Origin: Thiobacillus denitrificans
GTDB taxonomy: Bacteria > Pseudomonadota > Gammaproteobacteria > Burkholderiales > Thiobacillaceae
Assembly (NCBI GenBank): GCA_002424845.1
Contig: DILD01000003.1
Location: 42,187-48,343 of the forward strand
Reading direction: 5' to 3'
Length of the DNA stretch: 6,157 nt
Part shown: piece by piece, positions 1 to 6,008 of the stretch
Numbering within the stretch: the stretch's first letter is position 1
How the letters are laid out: each line of letters starts with the position of its first letter
Notes under the pieces: generated by a model
What the model was told of the DNA's origin: nothing
The model's input: only the letters and a program-made list of their open reading frames with translations
The model's database searches: none
Program-made: the position numbers and the translations under genes

Positions 1-851
1 TCGCGGCCCGGCGGACGGCGCAGCAACAGCGACACCTGACGGTAGGCCCAAGCCTGTTTGGTCAGATCGTCGTACACGATCAGCGCGTCTTCACCGAGGT
101 CGCGGAAGTATTCGCCCATGGTGCAGCCGGAGTACGGTGCGATGTACTGCATGGCAGCAGCGTCAGCAGCGGTCGCGGCCACGACAATGGTGTGATCCAT
201 CGCGCCGTGCTCTTCCAGCTTGCGCACCACGTTGGCCACCGAAGAAGCCTTCTGGCCGATGGCGACGTAGATGCACTTCACGCCGGTGCCCTTCTGGTTG
301 ATGATGGCGTCGATCGCGACCGCGGTTTTGCCGGTCTGGCGGTCGCCGATGATCAGTTCGCGCTGACCGCGGCCGACCGGCACCATGGCGTCGATCGACT
401 TCAGGCCGGTCTGCACCGGCTGGTCAACCGATTTACGCTCGATCACGCCGGGCGCGATGCGCTCGATCGGCATGGTCCTGTCGGCGGCGATGGGACCCTT
501 GCCGTCGATCGGCTGGCCCAGCGAGTTCACCACGCGGCCCAGCAGGCCACGGCCGACCGGCACTTCGAGAATGCGGCCGGTGCACTTGGCGACGTCGCCT
601 TCGGTGATGTGCTCGTAATCGCCCAGGATCACGGCGCCGACCGAGTCGCGCTCGAGGTTCAGCGCCACGCCGAAGGTGTTGCCCGGCATTTCGATCATCT
701 CACCCGACATCACGTCGGACAGACCATGAATGCGGACGATGCCGTCGGTGACGGAAACGATCGTGCCCTGGGTGCGCAACTCGCTCGACGCACCGAAGTT
801 TTCGATCTTGGCTTTAATCAGTTCGCTGATTTCGCTTGGATTCAATTGCAT
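1..851 (-). CDS. atpA: F1Fo ATP synthase subunit alpha (5' part, cut by the left edge)
   Basis: Alpha subunit of the F1 head, the non-catalytic nucleotide-binding partner of beta in the alpha3beta3 hexamer that makes ATP on the cytoplasmic side of the membrane. The first 283 codons are present; the family is usually about 510 residues, so roughly the C-terminal 45% lies outside the window. Visible parts: N-terminal beta-barrel domain (about residues 25-95), then the nucleotide-binding domain with Walker A GDRQTGKT at 169-176 (K175, the same number as in E. coli) and the Walker B strand ALIVYDD ending at D261-D262. The conserved run KQAWAYRQVSLLLRRPPGR closes the visible part. Start ATG at 851-849 is preceded by GGAG (plus positions 859-862) at a 7-base spacing, and the N-terminus MQLNPSEIS matches the family. 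It follows atpH after 58 bases. No frameshift is visible. Identification is essentially certain. Confidence 0.98.
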   Translation of the reverse strand, partial: MQLNPSEISELIKAKIENFGASSELRTQGTIVSVTDGIVRIHGLSDVMSGEMIEMPGNTFGVALNLERDSVGAVILGDYEHITEGDVAKCTGRILEVPVGRGLLGRVVNSLGQPIDGKGPIAADRTMPIERIAPGVIERKSVDQPVQTGLKSIDAMVPVGRGQRELIIGDRQTGKTAVAIDAIINQKGTGVKCIYVAIGQKASSVANVVRKLEEHGAMDHTIVVAATAADAAAMQYIAPYSGCTMGEYFRDLGEDALIVYDDLTKQAWAYRQVSLLLRRPPGR

Positions 852-862
852 TTGTGTTCTCC

Positions 863-876
863 GAACCGTGAGGTTC
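863..876 (-). repeat. Small inverted repeat in the atpH-atpA gap, next to the atpA ribosome binding site
   Basis: GAACC and GGTTC form a perfect 5-bp stem around a 4-base loop. On the transcribed strand it lies immediately 5' of the GGAG ribosome binding site of atpA (859-862). Such a hairpin could influence ribosome access or mRNA decay between atpH and atpA, but a 5-bp stem is weak and may be chance. There is no T-run, so it is not a terminator. Confidence 0.25.
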
Positions 877-909
877 CGATAAATATGAGTGGATAAGCCT
901 GGCCGCGCC

Positions 910-1446
910 TTAAGCCTGCAGGGCGAAGGACATGCGTTGCAGCCGCCCTTTCACCGAGCCGTCTATCACCTGGTCGCCGATGGTAATCACTGCGCCACCG
1001 ATCAGTTCGGGGTCAAGCGCCACCTGTACGTTCACCGCACGGTTGAACTTGGCCTTGAGTCCGGTCACCAGATCGTCGATCTGTGCCTGCGTCATTTCCT
1101 GCGCGCTGGTGATGGTGGCTTCGAGTGTTGCTTCGGCATTGGCTTTCAACGTCTCGAACTGCGTGCTGATTTCGGGCAGCAGCGACAGTCGATCGTTTTC
1201 TGCCAGCACCTTGACGAAGTTACCGCCGCGCTCGCCGAGGTCGGCACCTGCCACCTCGATGATCAGGCTAGCGACACGCTCAGCCGCCACCGCCGGATCA
1301 GCGATCAGACGCGCCACTTGCGCATCCGCCACGATCAGCGCCAGCGATTGCACACGGGAAGACCAGCCTGCCAGGTCATTTTCGCCCTGCGCCATGCGGA
1401 AAACCGCTTCGGCATAGGGGCGTGCCAGGGTAGACAGTTCGCTCAT
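910..1446 (-). CDS. atpH: F1Fo ATP synthase subunit delta
   Basis: Delta subunit of the peripheral stalk (OSCP homologue). It sits on top of the alpha3beta3 head and links it to the b-subunit dimer, so that the head does not rotate with the gamma shaft. 178 residues, against 177 in E. coli. The N-terminal helical domain begins with the family-typical TLARPYAEAVF (about residues 6-16). The C-terminal part carries the conserved region LIGGAVITIGDQVIDGSVKG (about 148-167) followed by a short terminal helix RLQRMSFAL. Start ATG at 1446-1444 lies only 3 bases after the atpF stop. Its upstream ribosome binding site is poor, so translation is probably coupled to atpF. The 58-base gap to atpA follows. 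The protein appears complete, with no missing motif. Confidence 0.97.
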   Translation of the reverse strand: MSELSTLARPYAEAVFRMAQGENDLAGWSSRVQSLALIVADAQVARLIADPAVAAERVASLIIEVAGADLGERGGNFVKVLAENDRLSLLPEISTQFETLKANAEATLEATITSAQEMTQAQIDDLVTGLKAKFNRAVNVQVALDPELIGGAVITIGDQVIDGSVKGRLQRMSFALQA

Positions 1447-1449
1447 GAT

Positions 1450-1920
1450 TTACAGCTCGGCTTTCAGCTGGCCCAACAGGTCAGCATGGGTTTGCGCATT
1501 GACTTCGCGACGCAGGATCTTCTCTGCGCCAGCCACAGCCAGGGCCGCCACCTGCTCACGCAGGCTTTCGCGCGCGCGGTTAGCTTCCTGCCCGATATTG
1601 GCCTGGGCTGCCGCCAACTGGCGATCGCCCTCTTCCTTGGCGACTGTTTTTGCCTCTTCGACAATCTGCGCTGCGCGCTTTTCGGCCTGGGCAATCACTT
1701 CAGCCGCCTGGGCCTTGGCGTCACGCAGGCTGTCCGCCGCTTTCTTGGCAGCCAGTTCCAGCTCGTGTTTACCGCGATCGCCCGCGGCCAGGCCGTCGGC
1801 AATCTGCTTCTTGCGCGTTTCGAGTGCGCTCATGATCGGCGGCCACACGAACTTCATGCAGAACCACACGAAGAAGATGAACGTGATGGACTGGCCGATC
1901 AAAGTTGCGTTGAAATTCAT
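1450..1920 (-). CDS. atpF: F1Fo ATP synthase subunit b
   Basis: Subunit b forms the dimeric peripheral stalk that connects subunit a in the membrane to delta and alpha on F1. 156 residues, exactly the E. coli length. It begins MNFNATLIGQSITF with one membrane helix at about residues 5-27, then FVWPPIMSALETR, the conserved segment leaving the membrane. Residues about 35-130 are a long, Ala/Lys/Glu/Gln-rich helix expected to form the right-handed coiled coil. The conserved VAALAVAGAEKIL stretch near residues 123-136 and the terminal LKAEL are the delta-binding end. A good ribosome binding site (AAGGTG, plus 1926-1931) lies 5 bases before ATG, supporting this start. It sits between atpE (52-base gap) and atpH (3-base gap). 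Confidence 0.98.
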   Translation of the reverse strand: MNFNATLIGQSITFIFFVWFCMKFVWPPIMSALETRKKQIADGLAAGDRGKHELELAAKKAADSLRDAKAQAAEVIAQAEKRAAQIVEEAKTVAKEEGDRQLAAAQANIGQEANRARESLREQVAALAVAGAEKILRREVNAQTHADLLGQLKAEL

Positions 1921-1972
1921 TTCCGCACCTTTTAATGACGGGATTTAAACAAGTTCCGTAACAACCCGCGAA

Positions 1973-2218
1973 TTAACCGGCAACGGCGAACAGAACGTAC
2001 ATGGCCAGACCGACAGCAATCATCGGCACGGCGTCAACCAGACCCATCACGATGAAGAACTGGGTACGCAACATCGGAATCAGCTCGGGCTGACGGGCGG
2101 CGCCTTCGAGGAAGCGGCCACCGAGAATGCCGATACCCACGGCTGCACCCAGTGCGCCCAGGCCCATCATCAGGGCGCCAGCGACGTACATAACTGCCTT
2201 GAACATTTCCATTTCCAT
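1973..2218 (-). CDS. atpE: F1Fo ATP synthase subunit c (proton-translocating ring)
   Basis: Small hairpin proteolipid that assembles into the rotating membrane ring of Fo. 81 residues with two membrane helices: about 7-37, rich in Gly/Ala (GLGALGAAVGIGILGG), and about 49-79. The polar loop is RQPE at 42-45, which contacts gamma/epsilon. The ion-carrying carboxylate is D62 in GLVDAVPMI, equivalent to E. coli D61. An Asp with no Glu/Ser sodium-liganding set indicates a proton ring. Three Met codons lie in the first five positions (MEMEM). I chose the first because GGGAG (plus 2226-2230) is 7 bases before it; the later Mets would be too far away. It is flanked by atpB (60-base gap) and atpF (52-base gap). 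Strong translation is expected because many copies are needed per complex. Confidence 0.98.
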   Translation of the reverse strand: MEMEMFKAVMYVAGALMMGLGALGAAVGIGILGGRFLEGAARQPELIPMLRTQFFIVMGLVDAVPMIAVGLAMYVLFAVAG

Positions 2219-2278
2219 TTTGTTACTCCCGAGTAGAAAAATTAAAGTTGAAAAGAAACCAGAAATCCTTGCACGCGA

Positions 2279-3157
2279 TCAGTGATGCTCGGCGTGTGCC
2301 ATGTCCAGATACACGATGGTCAGCGTCATGAAGATGAAGGCCTGCAGCGTGATGATCAGGATGTGGAACACCGCCCACGCCCACTGCAACGCACCGCCGA
2401 ACAGTGCCAGAATCCAGCCGCCGCCGAACATCAGGGCGATCAGGATGAAAATCATTTCGCCGGCATACATGTTGCCGAACAGACGCAGTGCGAGCGAAAT
2501 CGGCTTGGCGATCAGGCCCACGCCCTCGAGCAGCAGGTTGACCGGAAACAGGAACTTGGGAAAGGGCTGGAAAGCCAGCTCGGAGAAGAAGCCGCCCGCG
2601 CCTTTCATCTTGACGCTGTAGTACAGCACCAGGAAGAAGATCGACAGCGACAGACCAAACGTGACATTGGGGTCGGTCGACGGCACCACCTTCAGATACG
2701 GCACACCGGCCATCGACGCGGCATAGGGCAGCCAGTCGACCGGGATCAGGTCCATCGCGTTCATCAGGAACACCCAGATGAAGACAGTCAGCGCCAAAGG
2801 GGCGACCAGGGCATTTTTGTGCGAGAACGAACCGCGCACGGAGCTATCGATGAACTCGATAATCCACTCGACGAAGTTTTGCAGGCCGGCCGGCACGCCG
2901 GTGGTTGCCTTTTTAGCTGCCATGCGGAAGAAAAACAGGAACAGGACGCCGAGGCCGATCGAAAACAGCATGCTGTCGACGTTGATCGCCCAGAAACCCA
3001 TGGCCTTTGCCTCTTCGGCGCCATGAGCAAAGGTCCACAGCGACTGGGACAAAATCTCGCCATCGTGGCGCTCATAACCGGCGGGAAGCTCACCATAGGT
3101 GAGGTTTTGCAGGTGGTGCTTGATGTACTCGCCGGAGGATGCGTATTCCGAAGCCAT
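2279..3157 (-). CDS. atpB: F1Fo ATP synthase subunit a
   Basis: Subunit a is the stator membrane protein that forms the two proton half-channels against the c ring. 292 residues from the chosen start, slightly longer than the 271 of E. coli. Multiple hydrophobic helices are visible, for example around 60-80, 115-137, 165-182, 205-225, 235-258 and 262-285. The essential arginine is R225 in SLALRLFGNMYAGE (E. coli R210), and the conserved Gln is Q272 in LQAFIFMTLTIVYL. The His-containing tail (HAEHH) is family-like. The frame stays open upstream to an ATG at 3211, but that start lies inside a strong hairpin and adds a non-conserved peptide (MGARAAPIQN...). The start at 3157, giving MASEYASSGEYIKHHLQNLT, matches betaproteobacterial a subunits. 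No good ribosome binding site precedes it. Confidence 0.97.
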   Translation of the reverse strand: MASEYASSGEYIKHHLQNLTYGELPAGYERHDGEILSQSLWTFAHGAEEAKAMGFWAINVDSMLFSIGLGVLFLFFFRMAAKKATTGVPAGLQNFVEWIIEFIDSSVRGSFSHKNALVAPLALTVFIWVFLMNAMDLIPVDWLPYAASMAGVPYLKVVPSTDPNVTFGLSLSIFFLVLYYSVKMKGAGGFFSELAFQPFPKFLFPVNLLLEGVGLIAKPISLALRLFGNMYAGEMIFILIALMFGGGWILALFGGALQWAWAVFHILIITLQAFIFMTLTIVYLDMAHAEHH

Positions 3158-3180
3158 AGTGATCAAATTCAATTTAAGTG

Positions 3181-3219
3181 GGTTTTGGATGGGTGCGGCC
3201 CTCGCACCCATTCAAAACC
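3181..3219 (-). repeat. Long hairpin between atpI and atpB
   Basis: A near-perfect inverted repeat. The inner 9-bp arms ATGGGTGCG (3189-3197) and CGCACCCAT (3203-3211) flank a 5-base loop (3198-3202). After a single mismatch (3188/3212) come 7 more pairs, GGTTTTG (3181-3187) with CAAAACC (3213-3219). Two further pairs (3178-3179 with 3221-3222) follow one more mismatch. On the transcribed strand no T-run follows, so it is not a classical terminator. It ends about 21-23 bases before the atpB start codon and begins about 13 bases after the atpI stop. It could act as an mRNA-stability or processing element separating atpI from atpB, a partial attenuator, or a copy of a dispersed palindromic repeat. 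The structure is directly visible; its role is inferred. Confidence 0.8.
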
Positions 3220-3232
3220 AACCTTGGGTCCA

Positions 3233-3622
3233 TCATCTTGTTGAACCGTAATTTGTTGCCGCCAACCAGCCAAACTGCGCCAGCAACAGCCCTACCAGCA
3301 GCGGGAGTGGCGCCAGCTTCAACAGCCCAAGCCCCGCAGTAAGCAGCAGCAGCAGTATCGCCAGCCGCTCCATGCCAGCGCGAATGAACAGCTTCATCAA
3401 TTGATGCTGGTCCCATTCCGGATGCCGCATCGATTGCCGTTCCCGCAAAACCAGCACAACACTGACCGCCACCGCCACCATGCCACCATACAAAGCGGCC
3501 AAACCCGCCCCGCCGCCATCAAACACCAGATAGGCCAGCGCAACGACTGACGCAAGCCCGGTCTGCGCAAGCGCGACCCGATGGGTGCCTGAAGTACCGA
3601 TACGGCGGATGCCGGTAAACAT
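3233..3622 (-). CDS. atpI: ATP synthase protein I (AtpI, c-ring assembly factor)
   Basis: Small membrane protein encoded first in proteobacterial atp operons. AtpI helps assemble or stabilise the c ring and is not a stoichiometric subunit. 129 residues with four hydrophobic segments, at about 15-33, 38-58, 87-103 and 105-123. Between segments two and three is a polar stretch RERQSMRHPEWDQHQLMK (about 60-77) with the expected cytoplasmic character. AtpI is poorly conserved, so the call rests on size, four-helix topology and position directly upstream of atpB. ATG 3622-3620 is the first start after an in-frame TAG, so it cannot begin further upstream with ATG. No clear ribosome binding site precedes it, and a candidate promoter -10 lies only 9 bases before the ATG. 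The stop is 75 bases before the atpB start. Confidence 0.9.
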   Translation of the reverse strand: MFTGIRRIGTSGTHRVALAQTGLASVVALAYLVFDGGGAGLAALYGGMVAVAVSVVLVLRERQSMRHPEWDQHQLMKLFIRAGMERLAILLLLLTAGLGLLKLAPLPLLVGLLLAQFGWLAATNYGSTR

Positions 3623-3631
3623 TAGCCGGTT

Positions 3632-3661
3632 ATGATACTAGAATTAGTGCGGTCTATGCAA
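3632..3661 (-). promoter_or_regulatory. Candidate sigma70-type promoter for the atp operon
   Basis: On the minus strand TATCAT (plus 3632-3637; 5 of 6 to TATAAT) is preceded after 18 bases by TTGCAT (plus 3656-3661; 3 of 6 to TTGACA). It lies in the only sizeable gap between parB and the atp genes, where an operon promoter is expected. The transcript would begin near 3625, leaving only about 2-4 bases before the atpI ATG, so either atpI is nearly leaderless or the real promoter lies elsewhere. This is a weak, motif-based call. Confidence 0.3.
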
Positions 3662-3681
3662 TCATCAGGCTGCTTGATGAT
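3661..3681. repeat. Inverted repeat upstream of the candidate atp promoter
   Basis: ATCATCA and TGATGAT are perfect 7-base arms separated by 7 bases, in the parB-atpI gap. The repeat begins at the last base of the candidate -35 element. Its size and spacing would suit a dimeric regulator's operator, or it may form a weak hairpin in read-through RNA from parB. No T-run follows on either strand. The function is unknown. Confidence 0.3.
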
Positions 3682-3715
3682 GAATTTCAGTATGTAGTGA
3701 TGTTGTAAGGCCAAC

Positions 3716-3732
3716 AGGCGCCCGGCGCGCCT
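3716..3732 (-). terminator. GC-rich hairpin just after parB (weak terminator candidate)
   Basis: AGGCGC and GCGCCT form a perfect 6-bp stem around a 5-base loop, 13 bases after the parB stop codon on the transcribed strand. Its position at the end of the mnmG-rsmG-parA-parB block suits a transcript 3' end. It lacks a T-run (the RNA continues GUUGGCC), so intrinsic termination would be inefficient. It may instead protect the 3' end after Rho-dependent termination, or allow read-through into atpI. Confidence 0.35.
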
Positions 3733-3745
3733 ATCCGGCACGCGC

Positions 3746-4603
3746 TTATAGCTCGATTCCCAGACGCTGAAGCAGGCCCTGCAATTCCTCGGTGCTCGCG
3801 AATTGCAGCGTCAGCTTGCCGCGTCCCTTGCTGTTGGCCTGCACATGGGCGGTCATGCCGAGCGCATCGGACAAAGCCTCTTCCAGCCGCAGCATGTCGC
3901 GTGATACAGCCAGCTTGGCGGGGGCGGCCGTCACGGCATCTTTCAGCCGCGCCACCCGGCGCTCCACTTCGCGCACCGACAAACCTTTGGTTTCGATCTC
4001 GTGCGCCAGTTCGCGCTGCGCGCCCGCATGCAAGGGCAACAAAGCACGGGCATGACCCATTTCAATGAGTCCTGCGGTGAGCATATTTTGCACCGGGTGT
4101 GACAGATTGAGCAGCCGCAACAGATTGGACACTGCCGTCCGCGACTTGCCGACCGCGTGCGCCACCGCGTCATGCGTCATGCCAAACTCCTGAATCAGGC
4201 GCTGCAGGCCATGCGCCTCATCGATGGCATTCAGGTCTTCGCGCTGGATGTTCTCGATCAGCGCCATTGCCGCCACCGCATCATCCGCCACTTCGCGCAC
4301 CAGCACCGGAATCTCGGCCAGGCCCGCCAGTTGCGCTGCGCGCCAGCGTCGCTCGCCGGCGATGATTTCATAACCGCCGCCTGCCACCTCGCGCACCAAT
4401 ATGGGTTGCATCAGGCCCTGCGCACGGATCGAGTCGGCCAGCTCCTGCAGGGATTCGCTGTCCATCTGGGTGCGTGGCTGGTACTTGCCGGGCGCCAGCT
4501 GCGACACCTTCATCATGCGCAGGTCACCCTGCGGCGGCGCGGCGCTGTCTTCGCCGCCCAGCAGCGCGTCCAGTCCGCGCCCGAGTCCCTTGAGTTTGGC
4601 CAT
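3746..4603 (-). CDS. parB: Chromosome-partitioning protein ParB (Spo0J/Noc family)
   Basis: CTP-dependent DNA clamp that loads at parS sites near the origin, spreads, recruits SMC and stimulates ParA. 285 residues. In order: N-terminal ParA-activating peptide KLKGLGRGLDALLG (3-16); the ParB/Srx-type CTP-binding domain (about 30-125) with YQPR (41-44), the phosphate-binding motif GERRWRAA (83-90) and ENIQREDLN (117-125); the helix-turn-helix parS-reading domain (about 135-190, including GKSRTAVSNLLRLL); and a C-terminal dimerisation domain (about 235-285). Start ATG 4603 gives the conserved MAKLKGLGRGL, is preceded by AGGGAGA (plus 4611-4617) and shares its A with the parA stop (TGATG). An upstream in-frame ATG at 4684 lies inside parA and adds an unconserved 27-residue tail, so I rejected it. 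Confidence 0.98.
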   Translation of the reverse strand: MAKLKGLGRGLDALLGGEDSAAPPQGDLRMMKVSQLAPGKYQPRTQMDSESLQELADSIRAQGLMQPILVREVAGGGYEIIAGERRWRAAQLAGLAEIPVLVREVADDAVAAMALIENIQREDLNAIDEAHGLQRLIQEFGMTHDAVAHAVGKSRTAVSNLLRLLNLSHPVQNMLTAGLIEMGHARALLPLHAGAQRELAHEIETKGLSVREVERRVARLKDAVTAAPAKLAVSRDMLRLEEALSDALGMTAHVQANSKGRGKLTLQFASTEELQGLLQRLGIEL

Positions 4604-5385
4604 CAGTTTTTCTCCCTCGCTGTCAGGCCGGCACGCTTGAGCGTTTCCTCGGCCAGTTCCATATACGCTCTCGCACCCTTGCACTGAGGCTCATAAGCCA
4701 GCACCGGCAAGCCGTGGCTGGGGGCTTCGGCCAGCCGCACATTGCGCGGAATCACCGTGTCGTACACCTTGTCGCCGAAATGCTGCTTGATCTGGTCCGA
4801 CACCTGTTGCGCCAGCGTGCTACGCGGATCGAACATCACACGCAACAAGCCCTCGATCTGGATGTCCGGGTTCAGCCGCTGCTTGACCTTTTTGATGGTG
4901 GCGACCAGATCGGTCAGCCCTTCCAGCGCGTAATACTCGCACTGCATCGGGATCAGCACCGATTGCGCTGCCGCAAAGGCGTTGACGGTCAGCAGGTTCA
5001 GCGTCGGCGGACAATCGAGCAGGATGAAATCGTAGTCCTCCGCCACCGCCTCCAGCGCCGCTTTCAGCCGCAGGTCGCGCTGTTCCAGATTGACCAGGTC
5101 GATTTCCGCCCCCGCGAGTTCGCGGTTGGCCGGAATGACATCGAAATGGCCCGGGACAGAACGCATGCGCGCATCGCGCACCGTCACCTGGTTGAGCAGG
5201 ATCTGGTACACGGTCGGCAACGCGGTGCGCTTCTCGATGCCCGAGCCCATGGTCGCATTGCCCTGGGGGTCCAGGTCGGCCAGCAACACGCGCTGCCCGA
5301 GTTCAGCCAGACTGGCCGCCAGATTCACCGCCGTGGTGGTTTTGCCCACCCCGCCCTTTTGGTTGGCGATCGCCAAAATTTTCAT
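4603..5385 (-). CDS. parA: Chromosome-partitioning ATPase ParA (Soj)
   Basis: MinD/ParA-family ATPase that dimerises on ATP binding, coats the nucleoid non-specifically and is released by ParB, moving origins apart. 260 residues, the short chromosomal type without an N-terminal helix-turn-helix. Motifs: deviant Walker A KGGVGKTT at 10-17 with signature lysine K10 and P-loop K15; Walker A' DLDPQGNAT at 37-45; Walker B FILLDCPP at 120-127 with D124; and the conserved PRNVRLAEAPSHGLP at about 213-227, followed by YEP.CKGA. Start ATG 5385 overlaps the rsmG stop by 4 bases, with GGAG 8 bases upstream. The stop overlaps parB by one base. The tight arrangement implies coupled synthesis of ParA and ParB. 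Confidence 0.98.
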   Translation of the reverse strand: MKILAIANQKGGVGKTTTAVNLAASLAELGQRVLLADLDPQGNATMGSGIEKRTALPTVYQILLNQVTVRDARMRSVPGHFDVIPANRELAGAEIDLVNLEQRDLRLKAALEAVAEDYDFILLDCPPTLNLLTVNAFAAAQSVLIPMQCEYYALEGLTDLVATIKKVKQRLNPDIQIEGLLRVMFDPRSTLAQQVSDQIKQHFGDKVYDTVIPRNVRLAEAPSHGLPVLAYEPQCKGARAYMELAEETLKRAGLTAREKN

Positions 5386-6008
5386 GCAGCGCGCTCCAGT
5401 TCGATCAAATGGCGAGTCGCTTCCAACCCGGGTACGACGAGTGCTATGTCAGCGCTCACTTTCACGTCAGCCGGCAGCAAAGCTATCTCTTCATGCGGCA
5501 TCAGTCCCTTCATCGCCAGCCAGCGGCCACCCGGTTTAAGCAGATGACGGGTCAGCGTGACGAATTCCTTAAGGTCGGAAAACGCGCGCGAGGTCACAAC
5601 CTCGAACCCGGTTTCGGAGTGAAAATCCTCCACCCGGCCGGTGACCACATGCAGGTTCTTCAAGCCCAGCTCGGCCTTCGCCTGTAGCAGGAAAGCGGTT
5701 TTCTTGGCGATGCTGTCGACCAGCGTCACCTGCAACTCCGGTCGCGCGATCGCCAGCGGGATACCGGGCAGGCCGCCACCGCTGCCGACATCAAGCACGG
5801 TCTCGCCGTTGAAGTACGGCACCGCCGCCAGCGAATCCAGCAAATGATGACTGACCATGCGCTCGGCGTCGCGCACTGCTGTCAGGTTGTACACGCGGTT
5901 CCACTTGTCCAGTAACGCCAGATAGGCCAGCAGCTTCGTCTCGGCACCATCGGGCAATACCAGCCCAAGGGCGTCGATTCCCGCCGTTAACTGTTGTTCG
6001 ATGGTCAT
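5382..6008 (-). CDS. rsmG: 16S rRNA (guanine527-N7)-methyltransferase RsmG (GidB)
   Basis: S-adenosylmethionine-dependent enzyme that makes 7-methylguanosine at G527 in the 530 loop of 16S rRNA. In several bacteria its loss gives low-level streptomycin resistance. 208 residues, close to the 207 of E. coli. The N-terminal helical region ends in the family marker LLDKWNRVYNLTAVRD (about 32-47). The Rossmann fold shows the SAM loop VLDVGSGGGLPGIPLAI (71-87), the acidic strand end TLVDS (95-99) and K102-K103. Family-specific SRAF (140-143) and LKPGGRWLAMKG (157-168) follow. ATG at 6008 overlaps the mnmG stop by 4 bases (ATGA), and the stop overlaps parA in the same way. The upstream ribosome binding site is weak (AAGAAAAG), consistent with coupling to mnmG. 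Confidence 0.97.
   Translation of the reverse strand: MTIEQQLTAGIDALGLVLPDGAETKLLAYLALLDKWNRVYNLTAVRDAERMVSHHLLDSLAAVPYFNGETVLDVGSGGGLPGIPLAIARPELQVTLVDSIAKKTAFLLQAKAELGLKNLHVVTGRVEDFHSETGFEVVTSRAFSDLKEFVTLTRHLLKPGGRWLAMKGLMPHEEIALLPADVKVSADIALVVPGLEATRHLIELERAA

Noticed and set aside
192..896. 234-codon plus-strand open frame opposite atpA
   Set aside because: It lies fully opposite the conserved alpha-subunit sequence; the product is low-complexity and rich in Asp/His/Ala.
888..896. DnaA-box-like sequence AGTGGATAA in the atpH-atpA gap
   Set aside because: One mismatch to TGTGGATAA, but single. About one such match is expected by chance in 6 kb on two strands, so it is not evidence for an origin.
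889..1935. 348-codon plus-strand open frame opposite atpH and atpF
   Set aside because: It is antisense across two real genes, has no domain or ribosome binding site, and its composition is that of a complement frame.
2282..3244. 320-codon plus-strand open frame opposite atpB
   Set aside because: It is antisense to an unmistakable subunit a gene. The product is rich in His/Gln/Arg/Asp with no recognisable domain, typical of a shadow frame in GC-rich coding DNA.
4604..4684. Upstream ATG that would lengthen ParB by 27 residues
   Set aside because: The extension lies within parA and is not ParB-like. The start at 4603 has a ribosome binding site and the conserved N-terminal ParA-activating peptide.
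5458..5473. parS-like half site with TTTCACGT inside rsmG
   Set aside because: Only 10 of 16 positions match the consensus, the second half is lost, and it lies in coding sequence; this is expected by chance.
4714..5547. 277-codon plus-strand open frame opposite parA and the end of rsmG
   Set aside because: It lies opposite the conserved ParA motifs; the Arg/Gln/His-rich product is a shadow.
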